Positions 50,527 to 58,795 of a stretch of 64,000 nucleotides of DNA are shown here, one piece after another. The position numbers were made by a program, and so were the translations under genes. The notes under the pieces were generated by a model that saw nothing but the letters and a program-made list of their open reading frames with translations, did no database searches and had not been told where the DNA came from. This DNA comes from Glaesserella australis (lineage in GTDB: Bacteria > Pseudomonadota > Gammaproteobacteria > Enterobacterales > Pasteurellaceae): positions 124,001 through 188,000 of the forward strand of contig NZ_PTPX01000013.1 of the NCBI RefSeq assembly GCF_003260095.1, read 5' to 3'. Within the stretch, counting starts at the first letter, position 1, and every line of letters begins with the position of its first letter.

Positions 50527-50529
50527 AAA

Positions 50530-52341
50530 ATGATGAATTTTAAAATATTAGACCTTTTTGCTGGCGCTGGCGGAATCTCTTGCGGACTAGAACAAATTGA
50601 CGGATTCCAAACTGTCATTGCCAATGATTTTAATCATGATGCTTTAAACACATTTAAACATAACCATCCTAATGCTATCACTATTTTGGGGGATATTTCT
50701 GATCCTACCACAAAAGAAGCAATCATCCATCAAGCTGAATTACTGGGTGTTAATATGATTGTAGGAGGCCCACCCTGTCAGGGATTTTCAAATAAAGGGA
50801 AAAAGCTAGGGTTAGCAGACCAACGCAATTTTCTTTTTTTAGAATATATTGATGTTGTTCAAAGACTCAAACCAGCTATTTTTATTATTGAAAATGTTAA
50901 AAATTTAATTTCTTGCGCTGATGGCTATTTCATTAACGAAATTGTAGACACTTTTACTCAACTAGGTTACCAAGTCGAATATCGAGTTTTAAATGCCCGA
51001 GAGTTTGGTGTACCACAAAATCGAGAAAGAGCTATTATTATAGGCGCTTTGAATTTTGCTTTTGATTTTCAGGATTTACAACGAGAAGAATATGCTAAAG
51101 TGAATGTTAGAGATGCCATTTCTGACTTGGCTTATTTAAATTCATCTGAAGGAAGCGATGTCTCGCTCTATTTAAATGATCCACAATCAGCATACCAAGA
51201 GCAACTGCGTAACAAAACAGGTCAGCTATTTAATCATAAAGCAACTAACCATGCCCAAATTGCTTTAGATAAATTAAAAATGATCCCACCTGAATGTGGA
51301 AAAGAATATTTACCTGAAACACTCCATGGTAAACAAAAATTCAATACAACTTGGGCGCGTCTTGAATGGGATAAACCAAGCCCAACAATCGATACTAGAT
51401 TTGATACACCATCTAATGGTAAAAACTCGCACCCATACTTACATCGAGCTATCACACCAAGAGAAGCTGCTCGTTTACAAAGTTTTCCTGATAATTACCA
51501 ATTTTTAGGTAGTAAAACCGAAATTTGTAAACAAATTGGTAATGCTGTTCCACCTTTATTAGCTAAGGCATTAGGTAAATCAATTAAGCGCCAAATGAGT
51601 TATTTCAATAGTAAAATAGAGACATCAAATTACCAAATTTTTAATGGTAATATGGACTATGTTTATAACTATTTTGTCGAAAACAATGTGGTTTTTGATC
51701 ATATCATCACAGATCCACCTTATGTCATTTCCCAAGAAAATAACTTTTCTACCATGTCTTCCAGTAAACGAAAAGGCATTGATTTCGGAAATTGGGATAA
51801 GGATTTTGACCCAACACAGTGGATTGCTAAATACGCTAAATTACTCGCTAAAAATGGATCAATGATCATCTTCTGTTCTTATCGGAATATTAGTTATATC
51901 GTTGACGAATTAGAAAAAAATGGATTACAAGTAAAAGACTTTATTGAATGGAAAAAGACAAATCCTATGCCTAGGAATATCCATAGACGTTATGTTCAAG
52001 ACACAGAATTTGCCGTTTGGGCAGTGAATAAAGGTGCAAAATGGACCTTTAATAAGCCCGAAGATGTTCCTTACCTACGCTCAACCTTTACTACACCAAC
52101 AGTTGCTGGGATAGAGCGCACGGAACACCCAACACAAAAAAGCCTAAAATTATTTATGGAGATACTAAAAATTCATACGAATAAGAACGAGCTTATTTTA
52201 GATCCTTTTATGGGAAGTGGTACAACGGGAGTTGCTGCAGTTATGTTAGGTAGAAAATTTATTGGTGTTGAGCTATCAGAAACCTATTTTGATATCGCAT
52301 CGAAAAGATTATCATCCACTACTGAAACAACATCTATATAA
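50530..52341 (+). CDS. Fused C5-cytosine and N6-adenine/N4-cytosine DNA methyltransferase
   Basis: 603 residues from ATG 50530 (MMNFKILDLF; ATG 50533 also possible). The first half (1-355) is a complete C5-cytosine methyltransferase: DLFAGAGG (8-15), GPPCQGFSNKG with catalytic Cys83, ENVKN (121-125), QNRER (163-167), and IGNAVPPLLAKALG at its end. The second half (about 365-603) is a separate beta-class amino-methyltransferase: DPPY (395-398) precedes DPFMGSGTTG. Two different base modifications in one chain suit an asymmetric recognition site, one strand each. The HNH nuclease is divergent, 97 bases away. AT-rich like its neighbour, suggesting acquisition as a unit. Target sequence unknown. 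Confidence 0.92.
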   Translation: MMNFKILDLFAGAGGISCGLEQIDGFQTVIANDFNHDALNTFKHNHPNAITILGDISDPTTKEAIIHQAELLGVNMIVGGPPCQGFSNKGKKLGLADQRNFLFLEYIDVVQRLKPAIFIIENVKNLISCADGYFINEIVDTFTQLGYQVEYRVLNAREFGVPQNRERAIIIGALNFAFDFQDLQREEYAKVNVRDAISDLAYLNSSEGSDVSLYLNDPQSAYQEQLRNKTGQLFNHKATNHAQIALDKLKMIPPECGKEYLPETLHGKQKFNTTWARLEWDKPSPTIDTRFDTPSNGKNSHPYLHRAITPREAARLQSFPDNYQFLGSKTEICKQIGNAVPPLLAKALGKSIKRQMSYFNSKIETSNYQIFNGNMDYVYNYFVENNVVFDHIITDPPYVISQENNFSTMSSSKRKGIDFGNWDKDFDPTQWIAKYAKLLAKNGSMIIFCSYRNISYIVDELEKNGLQVKDFIEWKKTNPMPRNIHRRYVQDTEFAVWAVNKGAKWTFNKPEDVPYLRSTFTTPTVAGIERTEHPTQKSLKLFMEILKIHTNKNELILDPFMGSGTTGVAAVMLGRKFIGVELSETYFDIASKRLSSTTETTSI

Positions 52342-52345
52342 AAAT

Positions 52346-52376
52346 AAAGGGAGCATAATTAAATATGCTCCCTTTT
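52346..52376. terminator. Bidirectional terminator between the methyltransferase and ccmI
   Basis: Stem AAAGGGAGCATA/TATGCTCCCTTT with a six-base loop, followed by T on the plus strand. It lies between convergent genes. Confidence 0.85.
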
Positions 52377-52393
52377 ACTATCTATTTTTGAGT

Positions 52394-53278
52394 CTATTTT
52401 TTCTCTATTTTTATCATAGATAACGCAGACTGCATACTACGCTCTACAATGGAACGACGGGGATCATTTTCAGGCATCAATTTCAACATCATTCCCCATG
52501 TTGCTGCTGCCATTTGATAATCTTCTCTTTCAAACGCACGGAAAGCTAATAAGCTTAGTGCATTCGTATTGGTATGATCTTTCTTAATAACATCATTTAA
52601 TAACGCTTCACCTTGAGATTTATCTTTAGGATCTTCAGAAAACAAGAGAATTTCAGCGTGGCGCAATTTATAGTCTGTATTTTCTGGCTTTAACTGGCTT
52701 GCTTTCATAAAACTATCAAGCGCTAGCTGCCCATTATTTAACGCCATTCCAACCTGACCTAACATAAACCATGTTTTATCGTCTTGCGGATTATTTTGAA
52801 GTTCGACTCGCAATGCCATCGCAAATTGATTAAGTTCTTGCTCAGAAAGTGGATCTGTCTCTTCTGTTTTAATCCGTTCATAGAAATAGCTCAATTTTTT
52901 ATGACTCATCTCAAGCATTGTTCCGCTAAACCATGAACCCACATTCCAATAAATCCCTGCACTTATACTGCCAACTAAAAGAATTAATGCGACAAACCAT
53001 GCTTTTCCAAAGGATTGTTTTGTACTTTCTACTTGTGTCTGAGAAACGGGAATATCATCAAGCAAACTCTGCTGTAACTCCAATTTTGTCTGCTCTGCAT
53101 CTTCAATTACACCCACACTCTCTTCACGTTCAACTTCTTTCAAACGATCAAAATAGAAAGCTTTATTAAGATTATCTCGTTTTTGAGTGCTGAAACTAGG
53201 ACGTTTTTTCAATAACGGATAAAAAGCCACAACACCAATGGCTAATGTAATTAAGGTGACGATAATCCAAAAATTCAT
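52394..53278 (-). CDS. ccmI: Cytochrome c biogenesis protein CcmI (TPR)
   Basis: 294 residues. Two N-terminal membrane segments (about 2-20 and 93-113) flank a cytoplasmic loop, followed by a periplasmic TPR domain (about 145-285) with TWFMLGQVGMALNNGQLALDSFMKA and LKPENTDYKLRHAEILL. CcmI holds apocytochrome c for the haem lyase. Its ATG overlaps the ccmH stop by four bases. Confidence 0.92.
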   Translation of the reverse strand: MNFWIIVTLITLAIGVVAFYPLLKKRPSFSTQKRDNLNKAFYFDRLKEVEREESVGVIEDAEQTKLELQQSLLDDIPVSQTQVESTKQSFGKAWFVALILLVGSISAGIYWNVGSWFSGTMLEMSHKKLSYFYERIKTEETDPLSEQELNQFAMALRVELQNNPQDDKTWFMLGQVGMALNNGQLALDSFMKASQLKPENTDYKLRHAEILLFSEDPKDKSQGEALLNDVIKKDHTNTNALSLLAFRAFEREDYQMAAATWGMMLKLMPENDPRRSIVERSMQSALSMIKIEKK

Positions 53279-53736
53279 TCTTTATCCTTTTCATTTAAAA
53301 TTTGGTTTAAACGAGCGTGATCGATCGTATTTGCATTTTTTTGCTCAAAACTCACCGCTTGTTGTGCTTTTTTACGTCGCCATAAAATCCCTAAACCAAT
53401 ACCAATTAATAGCAATGGCATTAACCATAATAAAACCGTAGCAGGTGTGATTGGTGGATCATAGGTCACAAAATTCCCATAACGCTCTACCATGTAAGTG
53501 ACCACTTCGTCTTTATTTTTTCCTTGCTTTAATAGCTCAAGGGTTTTATTGCGCATATCGGTAGCAATCGTTGCATTAGAATCCGCAATATTATTATTTT
53601 GACATTGTGGGCAACGTAGTTCCTGAATTAAAGCACGATAGTCAGCTTCTTGCTTGGCATTATCAAATTGTTGGATTTCAACTGAAGCCATACTGAGCGT
53701 AGGAATCAGCCATAAAAGTGCAAAAAATTTTTTCAT
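53275..53736 (-). CDS. ccmH: Cytochrome c maturation protein CcmH (thioredoxin-like reductant)
   Basis: 153 residues. Signal peptide (about 1-17), then the CcmH motif LRCPQCQNNNIADSNATIATDMR with the redox pair CPQC (about 42-45), and one C-terminal membrane anchor (VLLWLMPLLLIGIGLGILW). Reduces apocytochrome c cysteines together with CcmG. Followed with overlap by ccmI, the split form of E. coli CcmH. Confidence 0.94.
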   Translation of the reverse strand: MKKFFALLWLIPTLSMASVEIQQFDNAKQEADYRALIQELRCPQCQNNNIADSNATIATDMRNKTLELLKQGKNKDEVVTYMVERYGNFVTYDPPITPATVLLWLMPLLLIGIGLGILWRRKKAQQAVSFEQKNANTIDHARLNQILNEKDKE

Positions 53737-53741
53737 AGCGA

Positions 53742-54281
53742 TTATTTCAATTTTTCGTAAATAGGTTTTAATACTTCATGCCAAACTTTCGCATTTACAT
53801 CACCAGTATGGCGATAATGAATTTTACCACTTCCATCAATAATAAAGGTTTCAGGCGCGCCATATACACCGAGATCTAAGCCTAAAGAGCCTTTAGGATC
53901 ATAAATAACTGCCTTATAAGGATCGCCATAGTCTTGTAAAAACTTTAATGCTTTCACTCGCTCATCTTTATAATCTACCCCAACAATTTCAACCCCTTGT
54001 TTAGCCAAGATGGTTAAAAATTGATGCTCTGCAAAACAAGTTGGACACCAAGTTGCCCACATATTCAATAGACGTGGCGAACCCGTTTTTACAACAGCAT
54101 TATCAAGAATCTGCTTTTCATCGTGTAACGATTCGAGCTTAAAATCAGGAATCGTTTTTCCCACAAGAACAGACTCTAATGCTTTGGGATCTTCCCCGCT
54201 TGCATTGCGTTGTAATTGAACCATGAAGGTAATAATCAAGCCTAAAAAAACAATCAGGGGAATCAGTAGTTTTGCTTTCAT
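53742..54281 (-). CDS. ccmG: Thiol:disulfide interchange protein CcmG/DsbE
   Basis: 179 residues. N-terminal anchor (about 5-22), then a thioredoxin fold with WATWCPTCFAEH (active-site CPTC near 80) and GVYGAPETFIID (cis-Pro loop). Keeps CcmH or apocytochrome reduced in the periplasm. No ccmF or ccmE lies next to it in this window. Confidence 0.94.
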   Translation of the reverse strand: MKAKLLIPLIVFLGLIITFMVQLQRNASGEDPKALESVLVGKTIPDFKLESLHDEKQILDNAVVKTGSPRLLNMWATWCPTCFAEHQFLTILAKQGVEIVGVDYKDERVKALKFLQDYGDPYKAVIYDPKGSLGLDLGVYGAPETFIIDGSGKIHYRHTGDVNAKVWHEVLKPIYEKLK

Positions 54282-54307
54282 TTTGTTGTTTCCTTACGAT
54301 GTAATGG

Positions 54308-55204
54308 CTATGAGAAATTAATTTTCCCCAAACGCTCTCCCATTCTTGTCGGTTCACCTGCTTTTAAATGAGCTTCCAACTCAACAGCGCCTTTCGGGAA
54401 TAAGTTAATCACAGTAGATCCTAAACGGAACGCCCCCATTTCTTCGCCTTTTTTCAAATGAACGGCTGTTTCACCTGTAGTGAGATATTCGTAAACAGTG
54501 ACTTCCTTCGCTCTCGGCGGATTGACCACACCAGCCCAAACGGTACTCATACTTGCCGTAATAGTTGCCCCCACTAAAATTTGTACCATAGGACCAAATG
54601 CCGTTTCAAACTCACAAATTACACGCTCGTTACGGGCAAAAAGATTTGGTACATGTTCCGCTAAGAAAGGATTTACCGAAAAGAGTTCGCCTGGCACATA
54701 AATCATTTTGCGTAATGTGGCATCACACGGCATATGGACACGGTGATAATCTCTTGGCGATAAATACGTAGTAATAAAAGTCCCGTTTTTGAATTTTTCA
54801 GCCAATGGCATATCATTTGCTAATAAAGTTTCTAAGCTAAATTGATGGCCTTTTGCTTGTAATAATTGGTTCTCTTCAATAGAACCTAATTCGCTTACAC
54901 GTCCGTCTGCAGGCAAACAAAGAGCTTGAGGATCTTGATTAATTGGACGCGCATTCTCTTTTAATGGACGAATAAAAAATTCATTAAAAGAAGCATAATC
55001 TGAAGCCGCTGTTTTCTCTGCTTCAGAAAGATTAACTTGATATTTTTTCGCAAATAATTTGATGATTAAATGAGTGACTACGCCCCATTTACGCTCTGCT
55101 AACCAACCGGCTGCTTGTGTTAAATACAGCTGTGGCATCATATATTGAAAAGCAATTTTGGCACGTTGTGCATAACTTGGTGATGGATAAGATTTTAGTT
55201 CCAT
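54308..55204 (-). CDS. psd: Phosphatidylserine decarboxylase
   Basis: 298 residues. Makes phosphatidylethanolamine. The autocleavage motif LGST (in MGAFRLGSTVINLF, about 254-257) yields the pyruvoyl alpha chain. YLSPRDYHRVHMP (about 146-158) holds the catalytic Asp and His. A TATAAT on the minus strand (55245-55240) precedes it. Probably heads psd-ccmG-ccmH-ccmI (26 bases to ccmG). Confidence 0.97.
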   Translation of the reverse strand: MELKSYPSPSYAQRAKIAFQYMMPQLYLTQAAGWLAERKWGVVTHLIIKLFAKKYQVNLSEAEKTAASDYASFNEFFIRPLKENARPINQDPQALCLPADGRVSELGSIEENQLLQAKGHQFSLETLLANDMPLAEKFKNGTFITTYLSPRDYHRVHMPCDATLRKMIYVPGELFSVNPFLAEHVPNLFARNERVICEFETAFGPMVQILVGATITASMSTVWAGVVNPPRAKEVTVYEYLTTGETAVHLKKGEEMGAFRLGSTVINLFPKGAVELEAHLKAGEPTRMGERLGKINFS

Positions 55205-55291
55205 TGGATATCCGATAATAAATCACTTAAAGGGCGCAAATTATAACACAACTAAATAGGAGAAGGGGCGAATAATCATTCGCCCCCCAAA

Positions 55292-55633
55292 TTACTCAAT
55301 CACAATGCGATCACGATTTTTCTCCAGTGTCGCTTTACCTATACCTGATACTTCAGTAATCTGCTCCACAGTGACAAATTTTCCATGTTTTTCACGATAT
55401 TCCACAATCGCTTGCGCTTTTTTAGCCCCAATACCAACTAGCTTATCCTGAATTTCCGCCGAGGTTGCAGTGTTGATATTTACCACATTCACATTGACGG
55501 CTTTGGTTGTCGCAACTTGTTCTGTAACCACAGGCGTTGACTCCGTTGGGGTTTGTACTTTTTGCTCCGCAAATGACGTCACGGTAAAAAGCCCAAATAA
55601 CAAACTAAATGTATATTGAGAAAGTTTTTTCAT
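55292..55633 (-). CDS. comEA: Competence DNA-binding protein ComEA
   Basis: 113 residues. Signal peptide to about residue 22, a Thr/Val-rich linker, then paired helix-hairpin-helix motifs (NINTATSAEIQDKLVGIGAKKAQAIV and EQITEVSGIGKATLEKNRD). A periplasmic DNA-binding ratchet for transformation, also called ComE1 in Pasteurellaceae. AAGGAG precedes the ATG. A CRP-S-like site lies 80 bases upstream, so Sxy-dependent control is likely. It fits the many uptake motifs in this window. Confidence 0.95.
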   Translation of the reverse strand: MKKLSQYTFSLLFGLFTVTSFAEQKVQTPTESTPVVTEQVATTKAVNVNVVNINTATSAEIQDKLVGIGAKKAQAIVEYREKHGKFVTVEQITEVSGIGKATLEKNRDRIVIE

Positions 55634-55712
55634 AGATTGCTCCTTGTTAGGTTAAAACGAGCCTTAACCTTACAAAGTGGCGCTTTTTAATTCAACGCAC
55701 AAAAATAATTTT

Positions 55713-55728
55713 CTCGACAGAGATCGAA
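55713..55728 (-). promoter_or_regulatory. Candidate CRP-S (Sxy-dependent) site upstream of comEA
   Basis: Minus strand TTCGATCTCTGTCGAG within TTTTTCGA...TCGAGAAAA. CRP-S sites have TGCGA-N6-TCGCA with flanking T and A runs; here CGA-N6-TCG and the flanks match, while one base per half differs. It lies 80-95 bases from the comEA start. Confidence 0.55.
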
Positions 55729-55895
55729 AAAATAAAAAAAGGATTGGACAAAACGAGATCTTTTATTTTGCATATTCTTTACAAATTTTTGCATAAAAGT
55801 CACCGCTTGTTGCAGAATTTTTAATGCTGATAAGAGAGAAATCCTTTAGAATAAAGATATTTTTTCGTCCTTAATTATACTTACTTGGAATCATT

Positions 55896-57269
55896 ATGAG
55901 CCAACAAAATATGCGTAAAGAGCCAACTTTTGGTCAACCTTCTACCACACAAAATAATGTAGAAGCCGAAAATATCGAACATCAAGAAACAGTTAACAAA
56001 GAAAAAGTAAATGCTCAAAAATTAGCATTTTCTCTTCATTCGAGTAAATCACCTGGACATACATTTACACCTGTGATGAAAAGACCTGTTGAAACATCTC
56101 AAAACTTATCCTCAATGGAAGAACAGGCAGAACAAAAAGCACAAGCTGTTGAACAACCAAAACCAGTAGCACCCCAAGTAACAAAAAATGCAGGGTTTGC
56201 TTTCGCACCAGTTGCAGAAGAAAAAGTGGCTCAGGAAACAGCAAAAGAAGCCGTGCAAGCAGAAACAAAATCTGCCATCGAAACACAAAAACCAACAACA
56301 GTGGTACCACCAAGTATGAATACAAACAATATTGAACGCGTTATACCAACACAAACTCAGCCTGAAACTAAAACATCAGCGATGAATAAAGTACCATCAA
56401 AATATCGTCGCCTTATTTTAGTTGGTTTATTAGCCTTAGCACTTCTGTTGGTATTCTTTTTACTCAAACCGAGTACACCTGAGACGGTAGAACAGCTCCA
56501 AGAGCAAGGTAATAGTTTACCGATTGAGTTCCGCCCTGTTGATGAAGCAGAAGCCAAACGTGCCGAAGAAGAAGCAAAAGCAATGCAAGAAGCTCAAGCA
56601 GCAGCGAACAGCCAACAGGCTGAAACGACGGCTACACAACAATCAACAACACCAGCAACAGAAACCACAGCACCGACAGCGCCTGTTGCAACAGATAGCG
56701 TAACAACACAACAACCTGTAGCGCAAACAACAGAAACTACGCCTGCAGTTGCAGTTAAACCTGCGATGCCAGCTGTAACAGAGCCAGTAAAACCTGTTGT
56801 AAACAAACCGGTTGTGATTGAAGAAGCGAAAAAACCAGCATCCACTGGCAGTGTGATTTATCAAGCTGAAACAGAAAAAGCACCAGCCGTTGAGAAAAAA
56901 GTGGAAAAACTCAAACCAGCACCGCAACCAAAAGCGGAAGTAAAAACAGAAAAAGTAACCACACAAGTTGCTGAAAAAACAAAAGCAGTCGCAACAACAC
57001 AAAAAACAGCTACACCTGTTGCAAATGGTATTGTTGCAACAAAAACATTAACCGTCCCTAAAGGCATCTCATTAATGCAAGTGTTCCGCGATAACAATTT
57101 AAATATTTCAGATGTTAATGCGATGAGCAAAGTTAATAGTGCGGTGAGCAATCTAAAAGTGGGCGAAAAAGTCACTGTGAGATTAGATAAAAATAATCGT
57201 GTCGCAGAAATGAGTATTGGCGCAGGAAAATATATTCGCCAAGCGGATGGTAGTTATATCTTTAGATAA
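55896..57269 (+). CDS. oapA: Opacity-associated protein A-like (OapA, LysM-like domain)
   Basis: 457 residues. A long cytoplasmic low-complexity region (about 1-165, rich in Gln, Glu, Thr and Ala), one membrane segment (RRLILVGLLALALLLVFFLL, about 171-190), a periplasmic Ala/Thr/Pro/Lys-rich stretch (about 215-375), and a C-terminal OapA domain (about 378-457; LTVPKGISLMQVFRDNNLNI). H. influenzae OapA affects colony opacity and adherence; E. coli YtfB is the homologue linked to cell division. Confidence 0.88.
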   Translation: MSQQNMRKEPTFGQPSTTQNNVEAENIEHQETVNKEKVNAQKLAFSLHSSKSPGHTFTPVMKRPVETSQNLSSMEEQAEQKAQAVEQPKPVAPQVTKNAGFAFAPVAEEKVAQETAKEAVQAETKSAIETQKPTTVVPPSMNTNNIERVIPTQTQPETKTSAMNKVPSKYRRLILVGLLALALLLVFFLLKPSTPETVEQLQEQGNSLPIEFRPVDEAEAKRAEEEAKAMQEAQAAANSQQAETTATQQSTTPATETTAPTAPVATDSVTTQQPVAQTTETTPAVAVKPAMPAVTEPVKPVVNKPVVIEEAKKPASTGSVIYQAETEKAPAVEKKVEKLKPAPQPKAEVKTEKVTTQVAEKTKAVATTQKTATPVANGIVATKTLTVPKGISLMQVFRDNNLNISDVNAMSKVNSAVSNLKVGEKVTVRLDKNNRVAEMSIGAGKYIRQADGSYIFR

Positions 57270-57278
57270 ATAAAAATG

Positions 57279-57307
57279 AAGGCAACGCAACGCACGTTGC
57301 CTTTTTT
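57279..57307 (+). terminator. Terminator after oapA
   Basis: Stem AAGGCAACG/CGTTGCCTT followed by TTTTCT. The lipoprotein gene downstream begins 26 bases later, so it may be partly read through or have its own promoter. Confidence 0.8.
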
Positions 57308-57332
57308 CTCAATAGGATAAAAGGAGAATAAA

Positions 57333-57746
57333 ATGAACATTATAGGGAAATCTACAGCTATTCTTTTTATATCACTCGGTGGAATACTCCTTTCTGCTTG
57401 TACTCTACCAGGTATGTCTCCCGTAGCCCAAGTTGATAAAAAACAATTTTTGTCTGAATCGGCTCAAAGTAATACAGTAGTAAAAGTAAAAGAGTGTTCC
57501 ATTACTGAATATCAATGCAAGAATAATAAAACGGTGACTATTCAACCAGATAATACTAAAAAAGCGATTCACCTAACCTTTGCACAAACAACCCATACGT
57601 TATCTTCGGTCGTCACGAAAAAAAGTCAAAAATACAGCAACATTCGTTGGGTATGGTCGGAAGACTTTAGTGGAAAGTGGAAACTGCGTGATAATCGCAA
57701 TAAAGTACTGGCAGAAAATTGTGTGAAAAAAGAGAGTTCTCAATGA
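57333..57746 (+). CDS. Small lipoprotein, OapB-like
   Basis: 137 residues. Lipobox LLSAC (Cys near 23) makes it a lipoprotein; the next residue is Thr, so outer-membrane sorting is expected. Two further cysteines early (KECSITEYQCKNN) and one near the end suggest disulfides, and the spacing recalls MliC-type lysozyme inhibitors. It sits directly after oapA, the place of oapB in Haemophilus. Assignment rests on position and general fold. AAGGAG precedes the ATG. Its stop overlaps the waaF start (ATGA). Confidence 0.75.
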   Translation: MNIIGKSTAILFISLGGILLSACTLPGMSPVAQVDKKQFLSESAQSNTVVKVKECSITEYQCKNNKTVTIQPDNTKKAIHLTFAQTTHTLSSVVTKKSQKYSNIRWVWSEDFSGKWKLRDNRNKVLAENCVKKESSQ

Positions 57747-58795
57747 ATATTTTAGTTATTTCACCTTCTTGGGTGGGGGATATGATGATGTCCCACGCCC
57801 TTTATCAACAGCTCAAAGCGAACTATCCAAATTGCCACATTGATGTGATGGCGCCTGATTGGTGTCGCCCGTTACTTTCTCGCATGCCTGAAGTGCGTAA
57901 AGCGATTTCAATGCCGATTGGACATGGCTCCTTCGCCCTTTGCAAACGGTATGATTTAGGTAAAAGTTTGCGAAATCAGTACGATATGGCAATCGTTCTG
58001 CCTAACTCACTCAAATCTGCGTTTATCCCTTTGTTTGCGAAAATCCCACAACGTCGTGGCTGGAAAGGTGAAATGCGTTACGGCTTTCTCAATGATTTAC
58101 GCAACAATAAAAATGACTATCCGATGATGGTGCAACGTTATGTGGCGTTAGCTTTTGAGCAAGGCAAAATTCCAAATGCAGAACATTTACCTATCGCTTA
58201 TCCTTATTTGCAGGTCGATACTGAACAAATCGTTCAAACTAAACAGCATTTTGCTAAACAGTTTGAGTATGCAGAAAACCGTCAAGCGATTGGCTTTTGT
58301 CCGGGTGCAGAATTTGGACCTGCGAAACGTTATCCGCATTACCACTACGCTACGCTCGCACACAAACTGATTGAGCAAGGCTATTCGATTCGCCTATTTG
58401 GTTCAAAAAAAGATGAAGAAGTTGGCGAACAAATCCGCAACAGCCTACCAGAACAACTACAACGCTACTGCATTAACCTTGCTGGGCAAACCAATTTAAA
58501 CCAAGCAGTTGATTTAATCGCCGACTGCAAAGCGATTGTGAGCAATGACTCGGGCTTAATGCACATCGCCGCAGCCCTAAACCGACCGCTTGTTGCACTT
58601 TATGGACCGACAAGCCCGCAATATACGCCACCACTGTCAAAAAATGCGGTGATTATCCGCTTGATTGAAGGCGGTTTAATTAAGATCCGCAAAGGCGAAG
58701 GACAAGATGGCTATCATCAAAGCTTGATCGATATTCAGCCTGAAATGGTGTTAGATAAACTAGACGAATTACTGCATGAAAGTTCTGATCGTTAA
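57743..58795 (+). CDS. waaF: ADP-heptose:LPS heptosyltransferase II
   Basis: 350 residues from ATG 57743 (an eight-codon longer frame is rejected; ATGA overlap with the previous gene). Adds the second heptose to the LPS inner core. NILVISPSWVGDMMMSHALYQQL at the N-terminus, GFCPGAEFGPAKRYPHYHYA (about 183-202) and VSNDSGLMHIAAALNRPLVALYGPTSP (about 265-291) bind ADP-heptose. Very close to E. coli WaaF. Confidence 0.97.
   Translation: MNILVISPSWVGDMMMSHALYQQLKANYPNCHIDVMAPDWCRPLLSRMPEVRKAISMPIGHGSFALCKRYDLGKSLRNQYDMAIVLPNSLKSAFIPLFAKIPQRRGWKGEMRYGFLNDLRNNKNDYPMMVQRYVALAFEQGKIPNAEHLPIAYPYLQVDTEQIVQTKQHFAKQFEYAENRQAIGFCPGAEFGPAKRYPHYHYATLAHKLIEQGYSIRLFGSKKDEEVGEQIRNSLPEQLQRYCINLAGQTNLNQAVDLIADCKAIVSNDSGLMHIAAALNRPLVALYGPTSPQYTPPLSKNAVIIRLIEGGLIKIRKGEGQDGYHQSLIDIQPEMVLDKLDELLHESSDR

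Noticed and set aside
50491..50529. Longer methyltransferase start at ATG 50491
   Set aside because: It adds 13 residues before motif I not typical of C5 methyltransferases, runs through the palindrome, and has no ribosome site.
56065..57175. Several antisense ORFs over oapA (up to 119 codons)
   Set aside because: Shadows of the biased Ala/Thr/Pro/Lys coding sequence; Cys- and Phe-rich translations with no motif or start signal.
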